From Amyelois transitella (taxonomy: Eukaryota > Arthropoda > Insecta > Lepidoptera > Pyralidae), in assembly GCF_032362555.1 (NCBI RefSeq), contig NC_083506.1, positions 12,943,501-13,007,500 on the forward strand: a stretch of 64,000 bases of DNA, written 5' to 3'. Below are positions 11,601 through 22,695 of the stretch, piece by piece (the first letter of the stretch is position 1; each line of letters opens with the position of its first letter). Position numbers and translations under genes: made by a program. The notes beneath the pieces were generated by a model, which saw only the letters and a list, made by a program, of their open reading frames with translations, made no database searches and was not told where the DNA came from.

Positions 11601-14600
11601 ACATGCTTGCCGCCAGTGAGAGTCAGGTCCACCCCGCAGTGTATCAGCACATCCCTGAGCAGGACTCCGCTCCACACAGCGTTGCTGATGGCTCCCCCGG
11701 CCCAGCTGATGCCCTTCACCGGCTTCACCTGCTGTGAGAGACACATTTTATTTCGTTCAGTAAGAAATAAAGTAGAAATGTCAATGAGGGCGCTAGTTTT
11801 GCGTCAAATAAGTACCTACACACGTTTGTCTAGGAAAAATAAGCTTATAAACACATACATACATACATACATACATAAACTCACGCCTCTGTCCCGGAGG
11901 GGTAGGCAGAGACTACCTCTTTCCACTTGCCACGATCCCTGCATACTTCCTTTGCTTCATCCACATTCATAACTCTCTTCATGCAAGCTCGGCATATAAA
12001 CACATAGGTACTCATAAAGCTTCAAACTACGAAAAAATATGATCTACTATTAGTTATGTTTATAGGTCGTTAGTTCGGTGATAATGACTGTAAACATGCT
12101 GATTTACACAAAAAAAAATTAAAGGTGTTTTACATGATCCAACAATGGCACAGACGATGTGAAAATTAACTTTTAAAGTGCTCATATACGTACACACTAC
12201 CTTATATCTACATACATACACACAAACATAATTTTCTAAATCACAGAACGGTACTCACTGAAATATAGGTACAGCCATCGAATGCTCATAGAAAAAAGAA
12301 AATGAAATATTAATTTAAAATAATATAGGTACCTATGTGCAGCATAGGTAGGTATGCTTGGTCGATGAAACTAGGTGTTAAATTTCCCATAAAAATGCCA
12401 CAGCTAATTGGCCTTAGCATATTGTGTCATATATCTAAGTACTTTGGTAACACACTCCATAATAAATTCATACTTACTCTATGAGGTATTCTCTCTATGG
12501 TAACGATTTAGTAACTGGTAACAAAATACACTGCCGTGTGGTTCCCGGCACTAATACAAAAAAAGAATAGGACCACTCCATCTCTTTCACATGGATGTCG
12601 TAAAAGGCGACTAAGGGATAAGCTTACAAACTCGGGATTCTTTCTTTGGGCGATGGGTTGGCAACCTGTCACTATTTGAATCTCAATTCTATCATTAAGC
12701 CAAATAGCTGAGCGTGGCATATCAGTCTTTTCTCAAAACTGTTGGCTCTGTCTACCCCACAAGGGATATAGACGTGACCATATGTATGTATAAACGTATC
12801 AAAATACCGAAAAAAAAATATGGAAAGAAAAGAGATGAACGGAGGACGCTCCACTTAACTCCACCGTCAAAGAGTTAACTCTTCAAGAAGAAGTAGTAAT
12901 CACCTGGTTCATCTCACTCCTCCGGTTGCCAGCGCACATGAGCGCCGCTCTGAGGGTATGCCTCGGAAACCGGTCCAGGTCCGCGAGGGAGAACCGCTGC
13001 TCGCTGGTCTTCGGACCCTGGACGATGACGCGGAGGGTGTGGTCTTCTGTAAGTTCGGGCACGGGCATGTGTTGGCGAACGTAGAATAATTCACTGGGGA
13101 AAAATGGAAACATAAATATACCTACATGTCAAAAAAAAATAGAATCACGCGACGCTATCAGTCATAAACAGCGAAAAACCTAAATCGCGCAAGCAAAGAT
13201 TTCACGGATCGCAGCTATATATATATAACCTCCGACACAACATCGTTGGAGCCGCGGTTCCCCAGGCGTCACACCAGCTGGCGGAAGATCTTCCCTTTGA
13301 TGGCGGTCGAGCCGAATCATCGCTCCCGCTACATTACATATAGGCAATTCTTAAAAAAATATATAAAAGTAAATCTGACTGCATTTATTAAAAGTATTAG
13401 AAAATTCGGTCGTACAAGATGTTTAAATACTAGGCATACATGTACTCATTTTACACACGTACTTCCAGAGTATCAAAATGTTTAAGTATAAGATATAATT
13501 AAAATACTAGGGTACATCAAAATGTTAACAACACAGGTACTTTATAGTATCAAATATTTCATGGCTGTAAATAAAACCTAATAAGTATTATTAAAAGTAA
13601 AGGAGTATTAAAAGTAATTGAAAGTACAACTGACTGAACACTAGGTTAAACAGGTTCCCTGTTCGATGATTCACATAATTTACAAATCAATTGTTAAATT
13701 CATAGTTTGTTTGTAATATCTTTATTGCCTAGAAATTTTCACAGTAACAAGAAAATAGTAAGTATAGTTACATTTTATAAACAAGGAATCTGTTAAAAAC
13801 TTGAAAGCATCACAGTATTATATACTAAGTACAACATACTTGGGAGTATCAAAGTGTTCCACCTGGTATTTCGGCGGTATTTCAGCGTTGAAGGGTTTCG
13901 CCGTCTTCACGATCAGCCGACGGTCTCTGTAAGGCTCCTTGACCCATAGTTCTTCATCACTGTGGTCTACTATATCTTCGTCGTGGAGATTTCCTGGAAA
14001 AATTATGTAATTTTATTATTACCAGGGTTTCGATTATGTGGAAATTTCCAATAATAAAAGTAAAAAGGTTCAGTCTGTGACGAATATCATCAAAATCGGT
14101 TGTGCAGTTTTTGAGTTATAAATCAAACTCCTATTCAAAAGCTTTGATAAGTGCCGTGTTGTTCCCGGCACCAATACAAAAAAGAATAGGACCACTCTAT
14201 CTCTTTCCCAAGGATGTCGTAAAAGGCGACCAAGGAATAGGTTTACAAACTTGGTTGATTCTTTTTTTAGGCGATGGGCTAGCAACCTGTCACTATTTGA
14301 ATCTCGATTCTATCATTAAGCCAAACAGCTGAACGTGGCCTATCAGTCTTTTCAATAATTATGGCTTTGTCTACCTCACAAGGGATAGAGACGTGACCGA
14401 CGTGATGTATGTATGTATGTAAAAAAATGGTTTTTACCTATCCTATATGTCTCCAATAGCTCATAAACCTCCTTAGTCTTGTGCATCCCGTAGACATTCC
14501 AGAATGGCTCTACGCTATGACCGGCCGCGTTGTAAATCTGTTCTCCGCCAGGATGTGACGTCACGAAATTAGTGACGTCATAAACGCCATGCCGGTACGT

Positions 14601-17600
14601 CACCCAGAAACTCTTCCTGTGAGAGGAACAAGGATGATTGATTACCTTAATTCGAATGCTATTATGAACATTCGAATTATTAGTGCCGTGTAGATGCCGA
14701 AGAGAAAAGAATGGGGCCACTCCTTCTTTTCCCATTGATGTCGTTAAAGGCGACTAAGGGATGGGCTTATAAAATTGAGATTCTTCTTTTAGGCGACGGA
14801 ATTTTATCATTAAGACAAACAACTGATCATGGCCTATCATCAGTCTATCCAAGACTATTGGCTCTGTGAGGTTATAGACGTGATTAAATTAGAATAGAAT
14901 AGATTTATTTTCAAAATTGGGATACAAGGTATCACTTATTGACGTCACATCACCTTCCAAAGCGCATGTGTAGAAGAAGCGGCGGAACAAACTACACTGC
15001 AGCATTTTCATCGGACGTTTGTAAATTGACAAATATATATCTTTCATATCTATGAAATCTGTACTATGTTATACACTAAACCGTCAACTTGACAGTGTAA
15101 CAAATTGTGGATGACGCGATGAAAGTGTGATGCATGAGTAGTCTCTTCCAACTTTCTGGTAAAGAGGCCAAGTTAAGTTTAGTTTTACGTTCATGATTAA
15201 ACTTTGGCTCTAACATTTTTTGCTATATTTTCTTCATTGTCAGAGCAAAATGACATAAACGGAAAATAATAATAAAAAAATAATACTTTCATAGACAGTT
15301 AGTGGACCAATGGCATTAAATCATCATAGTAGAGCGGACCAATAGCAGCACGGTATATTTTAAACATTTTATTTGAAAACCAGAACACTAAACTGTCATT
15401 ATAACTTTTCGATTTGTACCAATCTTAACTAAATGTAAATTAATCTGCACTCCTATTACGCTTTTTAATTAAGACAGTACCTACATTAATTAAAACTTCA
15501 TCAATACCCCATAAAGACTGATGATGATAAATCAATTCACGTTTCCATATTACGAAATTGATTGATTACATGTTGTTTACATACATACATTTATGGTCAC
15601 GTCTATATCCCTTGCCGGGTAGGCAGAGCCCATAGTCTTGAAAAGACTGAATAGCCACGTTCAGCTATTTGGCTTAATGATAGAATTGAGATTCAAATAG
15701 TGACAGGTTGCTAGCCCATCGTCTAAAAAAGAACCCCAAGTTTGTAAGCCTATTCTTTAGTCGCCTTTTACGATATCCATAGGAAAGAGATGGAGTGGTC
15801 CTATTCTTTTTTGTATTGGTGCTGGGAACCACACAGCATTATTTGTCATATATATTGTTTCACTATTCTTTTAAAGTCATAATTTAGATGAGTCTCACAC
15901 CATGTGCGTATCACTGTACAGTGTACAGTCAACTGCATATCAAGTTATCCTGCATGGAACGCTATGATGCAGTAATACACATCATTTTATCTGATGCTCT
16001 TACGGTGATGGCAAACATCGTGAGGAAACCCATGCATTCAAGCAACTGGATGTGTACCCACGATCCGATATGGGTCAGGTTCCCCTGTCAAGGTTGTGAA
16101 GGTCAGACGGAAATCACTTTGGGAAAAAAAAACTTGACTTAACTCAAACTTACTTCGAGGCTATCTCAATCAGTGTATGTTTGACGGCCTCTGTGGCGCA
16201 ACGGTAGTACGCTTGCCTGTGACACCGGAGGTCCCGGGTTCGAATCCCGGCCAGGGCATGATGAGAAAAGAACTTTTTCTGATTGGCCTGAGTCTTGGAT
16301 GTTTATCTATATAAGTATTTATTAAAAATATAGTATCGTTGAGTTAGTATCTCGTAACACAAGTCTCGAACTTACTTCGAGGCTAACTCAATCTGTGTAA
16401 TTTGTCCCGTATATATATTTATATATATATATATATTTATATTTAATTTGTCCAGTATATATTTATTTATTCACTATTTTCAAAGTATACTAACCAATAT
16501 TGGTAACTCTTATGGTGAGGAAAAAAACATTGTGAGGAAATCTGCACATTCAGGCAAGTGGATGTGTAACTATGGATCCAATACGGGTTGGGTTTACCTG
16601 CAAAGGTTGCGGAGGTCAGATAGGAGTTGTTTCAAGTTAAAACCTGACTCACCCAATCTAGGATCCACGGTCAAAGGCATACCCTGGGCTCCTCTCCAGC
16701 GAGATGAGGATGCCACTGGGACTAAAGCCAGGAGGAAGTACCTACTTGTTGTCATGTTGCTGGACTTCCTCAGCTCGGTAGACCGGCAGACCTGGTTTCT
16801 TGTCTCCAGCTATGAAGTCATCCTCATTGTTGACAATTGCTGACGTTTTGTTAGATTTCTGTGTGCTCAGAAATTTTTCTGTAACAATGATATAAAATAA
16901 GACTATTGCATAATAGCTTTGGTCTGGACATCCATAAATGACGTCACACGTTAAGGGGGAGGAGGGGGTCGATGAAGTGTGACATTGTGTGACAAGGGGA
17001 AGGAGGGGTCATAAATTTCAGGATGTTACATTTTAAAAAAAATTTATGATATTTATTCATTCATTCATATAATCACATCTATATCGCTTGAGATTCAAAT
17101 AGTGACTGTTTGGTAATCTATTACCTAAAATAAGAAGTTTATAAGCCTATCCCTTAGTCGCCTCTTAAGACATCCATGGGAAAGAGACCGAGTAGTCCTT
17201 TTCTTATTTCTATTGGTACAATTATTTATATTATTAATATTTATTTACATTAAAAATATATACAATCCATTAAATATTTCAAATACTGAGAGGGTGTGTA
17301 AATTTGGTATATACCTACACCTAATTATTTTTGAATGAAAAACATTGAATTTTTATTTTTCTTGTATTTAAAAAATCTATGTTCACTGTCAAGTGAAATG
17401 CCAAGAACTGAAGAACAAATACTGTAATATAAAGTACCTTTAATAGCAGCTCCAACCAGTACCGAGCCAAACAAAACAGCAGCTATATGCTTGGTGCGTA
17501 TCTCTTTTCCATCTCCATTCCTTGTCTGCTCACCTCTGTCATAACTAAATAGCCTGCCTTGGGCTGATACCACAAAAACATTCTTTTTCAAAGACCTGAA

Positions 17601-18035
17601 GATGAGAAAAATAAGCCAGTTGATATTTGAGACTCAAAGCCCTAGAGTATCTTTTTCTTAAGTTAATAATTCCTCAAAGAATGTATTTGTGCAGTAGGTT
17701 ATTAGTTAAGTCATATAAAAAAAAATTATTTATGTTGTATTGAATGAATAAAAGAATGAAAATTCACTTAGTAAATTTAGATATTTATTAATGGGGGCAT
17801 GATCCGGATAAGCAGTAGGTTTGTATCATGATATTATGATTCGTAATGGGACAAACACACAACATTTACTAATCGCAAATGACGCAGAACCTCGTTATAA
17901 ACTTTATCAATTGTCACTAAGTTAATGCAATAAAAATATACTCTTGCAATACACCAGTAAATAAATATCAAAATTTTAACGTAGTAGAAACGAATAATTG
18001 GCAACTTACCTTTGCAATATACTTCTTAGCGACAT
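8682..18035 (-). CDS. SUOX: Sulfite oxidase, mitochondrial, 11 exons
   Basis: Molybdohaem enzyme of the mitochondrial intermembrane space, oxidising sulfite to sulfate with electrons passed to cytochrome c. Exons in gene order: 18010-18035, 17438-17595, 16746-16878, 14438-14616, 13840-13993, 12904-13093, 11597-11728, 10890-11082, 10070-10270, 9011-9183, 8682-8810. All phases agree; total 1668 nt, 555 aa (human 545). Residues 1-30 ([18 protein letters not shown]) are a mitochondrial presequence, followed by a hydrophobic segment near 50-60. Cytochrome b5 domain about 95-166 with haem ligands His127 (HPGG) and probably His151. Molybdopterin domain from about 195 with catalytic Cys270 in [12 protein letters not shown]-terminal dimerisation domain to [16 protein letters not shown]. 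Introns hold SINEs and two partial copies of exon 9. The gene looks intact. Confidence 0.93.
9619..9775 (-). pseudogene. Partial duplicate of SUOX exon 9 (copy 1) with flanking spacer
   Basis: About 9619-9723 resembles the 3' half of SUOX exon 9 (ATGGCCGACATGACCGGCAA block), but it stops short of the splice donor. It is followed by a spacer (AGTCCTAACTTCAAAACTAG) that is repeated after copy 2. It lies downstream of exon 9 in the same orientation. Confidence 0.8.
9776..9960 (-). pseudogene. Partial duplicate of SUOX exon 9 (copy 2) keeping the splice donor
   Basis: The segment 9785-9906 matches the exon 9 3' half closely. Read on the minus strand it still gives [20 protein letters not shown] (true exon: [20 protein letters not shown]) followed by an intact GTAAGA donor at the same place. 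The reading frame is preserved over that stretch. No acceptor is evident at its 5' edge. Confidence 0.85.
9963..10053 (+). repeat. SINE-A 5' fragment
   Basis: Matches the AATAGGACCACTCCATCTC to GGCGACTAAGGGATAGGCTT section, directly before SUOX exon 9. Confidence 0.8.
10325..10470 (-). repeat. RTE-like LINE 3' fragment
   Basis: 5'-truncated copy of the LINE at 1773-4579: AAAATCACGCCTCTTTCCCG through AAGCTCGGCGGTTTCGGGTA. Tail is a CA-rich repeat rather than CATA. Confidence 0.85.
11126..11492 (-). repeat. SINE-A copy split by another short repeat
   Basis: SINE-A reversed at 11126-11306 and again at 11446-11492 (CCTTAGTCGCC, CATCCATGGGAAACAG). The 140 bp between, GGTTGACTGGAAGAGATTGC to GTGCAATAAAAGAG, is a different dispersed repeat ending in short ATCT repeats, inserted within the SINE. 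Confidence 0.75.
11855..11996 (-). repeat. RTE-like LINE 3' fragment
   Basis: CATA-repeat tail followed by AAACTCACGCCTCTGTCCCG to ATGCAAGCTCGGC; 5'-truncated LINE end. Confidence 0.85.
12528..12790 (+). repeat. SINE-A full-length copy
   Basis: Complete from GCCGTGTGGTTCCCGGCAC to GACGTGACCATATGTATG, within SUOX intron 6. Confidence 0.85.
14151..14421 (+). repeat. SINE-A full-length copy
   Basis: GTGCCGTGTTGTTCCCGGCA to GATGTATGTATGTATG, ending only 17 bp from SUOX exon 4. Confidence 0.85.
14683..14887 (+). repeat. SINE-A copy, internally shortened
   Basis: GTGCCGTGTAGATGCCG start, GACGTGATTA end, with a missing middle block (the GGGCTAGCAACCTGTCAC segment). Confidence 0.75.
14889..15060 (-). 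repeat. Repeat-C copy (GAAGCGG hairpin family)
   Basis: Dispersed repeat marked by CACTGCAGCATTTTC, a GAAGCGG/CCGCTTC inverted pair about 25 bp apart, GACGTCA, and an A-rich AATAGAATAG end. Other copies are listed below. Family name unknown to me. Confidence 0.7.
15582..15842 (-). repeat. SINE-A full-length copy
   Basis: CATACATTTATGGTCACGTC to GCTGGGAACCACACAGCA. Confidence 0.85.
15985..16135 (+). repeat. Repeat-E fragment
   Basis: Short dispersed repeat with CATCGTGAGGAAACCC, a GGATGTGTA block and AGGTTGTGAAGGTCAGACGG. Related copies at 16500-16740, 42430-42500, 52005-52150 and 53085-53505. Confidence 0.65.
16186..16440 (+). repeat. tRNA-derived SINE (SINE-B)
   Basis: The head looks like a tRNA: GGCCTCTGTGGCGCAACGGT (box A) and GGTTCGAATCCCGG (box B), followed by a body GGCCTGAGTCTTGGATG, a block GTATCTCGTAACACAAG and an AT-repeat tail. 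Not a working tRNA because the acceptor stem does not close and the same unit recurs reversed at 28550, 46556, 54411 and 56255. Confidence 0.85.
16500..16741 (+). repeat. Repeat-E copy abutting SUOX exon 3
   Basis: Longer copy: GTGAGGAAATCTGCACATTC, GGTTGCGGAGGTCAGATAG, CCAATCTAGGATCCACGG, ending AGGAGGAAG. Its end lies within about 5 bp of the SUOX exon 3 donor (exon edge at 16746). Confidence 0.7.
17063..17221 (-). repeat. SINE-A copy with internal deletion
   Basis: ATAATCACATCTATATCGCT joined directly to GATTCAAATAGTGACTG, then CGCCTCTTAAGACATCC to GGTAC. The stretch 16880-17060 just before holds a G-rich segment (GGGGGAGGAGGGGGTCG) of unknown nature. Confidence 0.7.
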
Positions 18036-18299
18036 GCTAAGTTCTTAACTGAATAAACGATATACGAGAAAATTATCACACAAGTTTTGTTTATGTTAGC
18101 TTTGGCGATATATAAATAACTTGTTATCACATTATTTTTACATTCTAGAAATCAAGTGCACAACAGAGAACCAGCTGTTGTTGACAGTGTGTGTTGGTTG
18201 AGTTGAGTTGACACTGTTGACAGGTCAGCTGATGAGCTACCAACTCTTAAAAATATTTATCCCTGATGTTATGAGATTAATACAATATAATATATATGT

Positions 18300-18545
18300 G
18301 TATGTTATGGTGCCATGTGGTTCTAGGCACCAATAGAAAAAATAATAGGACCACTCCATCTCTTTCCTAAGGATATAGTAAAAGGCGACTAAGGGACAGG
18401 ATTAGGTATGTTATGGTGCCATGTGGTTCTAGGCACCAATAGAAAAAATAATAGGACCACTCCATCTCTTTCCTAAGGATGTAGTAAAAGGCGACTAAGG
18501 GATAGGCTTAAATACTTGGGATTCTTCTTTTAGACGATGACTTGT
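18300..18545 (+). repeat. Two tandem SINE-A 5' halves
   Basis: A 106-bp unit (18300-18405) starting GTATGTTATGGTGCC is repeated at 18406-18511 with very few changes; the second continues to 18545. The rest of 18036-18299 and 18546-19045 has no gene that I can see; the former should contain the SUOX promoter. Confidence 0.8.
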
Positions 18546-19058
18546 TTTTACTATTTTTAAGGGTTTTTGTGACGTCCACCGATTTTTCTCAATCGAGCGG
18601 TACCATAATTTTAATGACAATTTTTTACTTTATTTAAGAGAAAAATACTTATGCAGGTAACTCTGATGCCCCGATAAAATGTCAATGTCAAAAGTTAAAA
18701 ATTTACCTTACTGACATTAAAATAACCGGCCTTTTTAAAATTGTTGTTTTGTTGACAGCTGCCTGCTACTTCCATCGCAGAATTTAATAATTAATACTCT
18801 TAAGAAGTATCAAAAAGATAAATTGAACTACACCTAGAATAGGTATGTATTAGAAAAATCGATATGAAAGATAATCATTATAATGTCCTGTACATTATTT
18901 CTGGTTGCGTCTTCACTTCTCAGGTGATGAGCTCCGGCTTTTGACCTTTGTCATCTTTTGCCACCAGGCAAAATACCTGAAAAGACTGAAACCTATTAAG
19001 CTTGTAGGTAGCTACATCTAATGCATACGTTTAGAATATAATTTCAGCCTTAGAATAG

Positions 19059-19792
19059 AATAGAATACTGAACAGGTTAACTGACACTCTAAGAGATATG
19101 AGAAATGAAATATCACGTATCAGTTCTTTATTAGAAAAATATGTTGGGTCCAACGAGCAGATCTTGAAAACAATGCAAGAGAATATTTCCGACATAAAGG
19201 AGCAGATAGCTGACCTAAAATCATCAAACGAGCGATCGCTTAACGCAATGCAAATCAAAATGGAATCCCTGGAATCAGATATAAACATGCTGAAAGTTGC
19301 TTCGACGACTACTCCGCTCAGTGTGGAAAATAAGCTTTCTCTCGGTGAGGAAGTCATACAGGAGATGCAGAACCGCAAGAATAGAGAGAAAAATATTGTC
19401 CTTTTCGGCGTACCTGAACAAATTTCGTCAACCACGGAGGAAAGTCTAATAAAGGATGAAGCTGTTGTCCTTAGCACTATCTCCATGATAAGTTCAGACA
19501 TACCAAAACCATCCAAAGTTTTTAGGATCGGCAAACCGCGTCCAGGGAAAAACCGCAGTATTAAAGTATGTTTTGAAACACCAGAACCTGCAAAACAACT
19601 GCTCCGCAACAGAAGTAAACTCAGAGATGGAGTTAAAATGTTTTCGGATCAAACACCATCGCAACAAAATTACATGAAAATCTTAAAGAAGAGCTTAGGC
19701 GACGTCAAGATAAAGGCGAGACGGATCTTACTATCAAATATATTAATGGAACTCCATCAATTCTAAAAAACTCAAAAAACTTCAATCGTTGA
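19059..19792 (+). CDS. LINE-2 ORF1, nucleic-acid-binding coiled-coil protein, one frameshift
   Basis: Residues near the start form a long coiled coil (ISRISSLLEKYV, NISDIKEQIADL), then NIVLFGVPE and FRIGKPRPGKNR, typical of CR1/Jockey ORF1 RNA-binding modules. The frame from ATG 19098 ends at 19766 (222 aa), but near 19680 one base appears to be missing: the next frame continues ELRRRQDKGETDLTIKYING and ends in TGA at 19790-19792, matching family C-termini. So this ORF1 is broken by a 1-bp loss and probably lacks its N-terminus. Confidence 0.8.
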
Positions 19793-22695
19793 GCACAACA
19801 AGCTGCACCCACACCGAGAGTATCAATACATACGAACTGCTAGATAATTATCAGAATTTTCCTAACAATAAATCACGCTTTTCTTTCCTATATCTTAACG
19901 CCCGAAGTATAAGAACTGAAGGAAAATTTGACGAGCTCAAATGTATGCTTCGAGCAATACCAAACAAAGTTCATATCATTCTAATAACTGAGACTTGGAT
20001 TCGCAATGAGGAGGAAGCACTACGATTTCAACTACCAAATTATTTTCACTATTATAACTACAGAACAGATTATGAAGGAGGAGGAGTATCCGCATATGTC
20101 CATAATAATCTGAAACATAATTTATCCGAGTCATTATATATTGGAGGCAACAATTACTTGTGGATACAACTAGAGAATTACGGACTAGAAGTAGGAGTGG
20201 TCTACAACCCAGGAGACACAAACTTCAAACAATTTCTTCAGGTGTATGAATCACAATTAGAACATCGAAAAAGAGCAATTGTCTTCGGCGATTACAATAT
20301 TGATTTACTCACGAAAGATTCTAAGACCAGACAATACAATCAACTTCTGAAACAAACAGGATACTCAATTCTTAATAAAATTAACAAAAAATATTATACC
20401 AGGCCGGGAGCAACCAAAAACTCTCTTTTGGACCATGTGAGCACAAATCTGAAGAAAGATAGCTTTCATGTGATAACTGTAGACTCGTCTCTTTCTGACC
20501 ACAGACAATTATACGTGGAAATAAAAAAGATAAAACCACCACCAAAAGTATACAATAGATATGAAGCTATAGATTATAAGAAACTATATGAATCCGTAGA
20601 AAGGATTGTATCACAGAAACCTAATATTAATTTCACAAGTCTAGAAAAACAAATTAATAAGTGTACGGAAGAGAGTAAAATATTTAAGACCAAAATCATT
20701 AACGAACCTCAAAAAGACTGGATAAACAGGAATATAATAGAGGTAATCACTGAAAGAAACATGATATGGGCAGAATTAAACAACAATCCAGACAATGAAG
20801 ACCTAAGAGAAAAGTTTGACAGAAAGAAAAATGAAGTAAAAAACCTAATCCGAGATGTTAAGAAGTCGTTCTACTCTAAGGAATTTAAAAATTACATTGG
20901 ACAGCCAAAGAAAATGTGGAATCTACTAAATGCTCTAACTAACAACAAAATGAAACAAAAACGCGCTCCTTCAAAACTCTCTGTCGGCTCCAGCCAAATA
21001 ACAAACCTCAATGAGATATGTAACGTATTTAATAATTTTTTTGCTACTATTGGATCATATCTCGCGAATGAAATTCCAAAAAAATTCCATGACAATTACA
21101 CTCATGCACTACCAAAAAGAACTACTTCTTATCAACAAATGAATAACTTCGAACCTTGTACCGAGGAAGAAATTCTTGAAATTATCAACAATCTTGATCA
21201 TAATACTAGTACAGGTTTAGATGGCATTAGTACCAAAACAATTAAATGTATAAAAAATTTAATAATAAGTCAATTATCGGAATGTATTAACAAACTTTTA
21301 CAAAAGGGGTTATTTCCAGACTCCCTTAAAATTGCAAAAATTACACCTATCTACAAATCAGGACCCAAAACGGAACCCGGTAACTATCGACCAATTTCAG
21401 TTTTGCCGATAATATCAAAAATTCTGGAAAAGGTTTTGCATACACGCCTTCAGAACTACTTGGACTCTAATAATTTCTTCTTTGACCGTCAGTACGGATT
21501 TAGACCTAAAAGTAACACAACAACAGCAGCAATTGATCTTATAACTAAAATTAAAAATAATATAGATAAAAAAAATATTGTACTAGGAGTTTTCATCGAC
21601 TTAAAAAAGGCTTTCGACACTGTCAGTCATAAACTACTTTTAAAAAAGCTAGAAGCTGCGGGAATCTCTGATAAAGCTCTTAAAATGTTTGAGTCCTACC
21701 TCACAAATAGAGTGCAGGTAGTAAAATTAGATGGTAAATTCCAAAGCGACCCACAATCCATATCCTGTGGGATTCCACAAGGATCAATTTTAGGGCCACT
21801 GCTCTTCTTAGTCTATATCAATAATATGAAGGATTTAGACTTGAAGGGCCATATCACACTCTATGCCGACGATACATGTCTTTTTTATTTTGGCTCATCA
21901 ATTCACAATTTAGTTTCTCAAGCTCAAAACGATCTCGAAACTCTCTATAGTTGGTTTCAATATAACTTGCTAACAATAAATATTCCTAAAACTAATTATA
22001 TACTTTTTAAAGCAAAAAATAAACCAGTTCCTAATCACATACCATTAACATTGAATAACACACCTCTGCAAGAGAAAACCCATGAAAAATATCTCGGCCT
22101 TCACATTGACACATATCTAACATGGAAAGTCCACATAAAAAAGATAAAAACTAAATTAATATCATTATTGGCCTGTCTCAGGAATAGCGTTCGCTTTATT
22201 CCATACGACTTGCGTCTAACAGTCTATAATGCATTAGTAAAACCGCATTTAATATACCTTATTGAAATTTGGGGAAGTGCTGCTAAAACCATTTTACGCG
22301 AATTACAAATTGTACAAAATAAAATAATAAAAACATTATTCAGTTATAATTTTCGAACTCCATCTGCAGATATATTTAGCAAAACTAAATTAATGAGCAT
22401 AAAACAATTATATGTTTATAACATTTGCATATTTATCCGCAAAACGGTAAATAAAACGGTCCGTACCGACCTACAATTCATAAAGCAGAAAAAGGTTGCG
22501 CGCATCTGCACTCGACGCGCGAGCTTCATTGTTGTTCCAAGGTCGCGCACTAAGCATGGATCGACAGCGATAACAGTTGAAGGAGCGCGTCTTTTTAATA
22601 AACTACCCTCTCTTATAAAATCTATCGATTCACTCGCCGTATTTAAAAAAAAACTTGCCAAACATATAACCACAAATGTCCCTATTAAAGTGTAA
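19789..22695 (+). CDS. LINE-2 ORF2, endonuclease and reverse transcriptase
   Basis: An uninterrupted 968-codon frame. APE endonuclease at the N-terminus (FLYLNARSIR, ITETWIRNEEE, FGDYNIDLL, DSSLSDHRQLY), reverse transcriptase in the middle (NYRPISVLPIISKILEKV, YGFRPKSNTT, FIDLKKAFDTV, GIPQGSILGPLLFLVYIN, active site YADDT from residue 692) and a C-terminal region after PHLIYLIEIWGSAAK. It begins at TTG 19789, overlapping the ORF1 stop; the ancestral start was probably an ATGA overlap (inference), so translation of this copy may be impaired although no stop interrupts it. Confidence 0.9.
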   Translation: MSTTSCTHTESINTYELLDNYQNFPNNKSRFSFLYLNARSIRTEGKFDELKCMLRAIPNKVHIILITETWIRNEEEALRFQLPNYFHYYNYRTDYEGGGVSAYVHNNLKHNLSESLYIGGNNYLWIQLENYGLEVGVVYNPGDTNFKQFLQVYESQLEHRKRAIVFGDYNIDLLTKDSKTRQYNQLLKQTGYSILNKINKKYYTRPGATKNSLLDHVSTNLKKDSFHVITVDSSLSDHRQLYVEIKKIKPPPKVYNRYEAIDYKKLYESVERIVSQKPNINFTSLEKQINKCTEESKIFKTKIINEPQKDWINRNIIEVITERNMIWAELNNNPDNEDLREKFDRKKNEVKNLIRDVKKSFYSKEFKNYIGQPKKMWNLLNALTNNKMKQKRAPSKLSVGSSQITNLNEICNVFNNFFATIGSYLANEIPKKFHDNYTHALPKRTTSYQQMNNFEPCTEEEILEIINNLDHNTSTGLDGISTKTIKCIKNLIISQLSECINKLLQKGLFPDSLKIAKITPIYKSGPKTEPGNYRPISVLPIISKILEKVLHTRLQNYLDSNNFFFDRQYGFRPKSNTTTAAIDLITKIKNNIDKKNIVLGVFIDLKKAFDTVSHKLLLKKLEAAGISDKALKMFESYLTNRVQVVKLDGKFQSDPQSISCGIPQGSILGPLLFLVYINNMKDLDLKGHITLYADDTCLFYFGSSIHNLVSQAQNDLETLYSWFQYNLLTINIPKTNYILFKAKNKPVPNHIPLTLNNTPLQEKTHEKYLGLHIDTYLTWKVHIKKIKTKLISLLACLRNSVRFIPYDLRLTVYNALVKPHLIYLIEIWGSAAKTILRELQIVQNKIIKTLFSYNFRTPSADIFSKTKLMSIKQLYVYNICIFIRKTVNKTVRTDLQFIKQKKVARICTRRASFIVVPRSRTKHGSTAITVEGARLFNKLPSLIKSIDSLAVFKKKLAKHITTNVPIKV

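Noticed and set aside
16186-16260. tRNA gene
   Set aside because: Boxes A and B are present but the acceptor stem does not close, and the same unit with the same downstream body occurs at least four more times: it is a SINE.
19105-19609. 192-codon minus-strand frame
   Set aside because: Shadow of LINE-2 ORF1.
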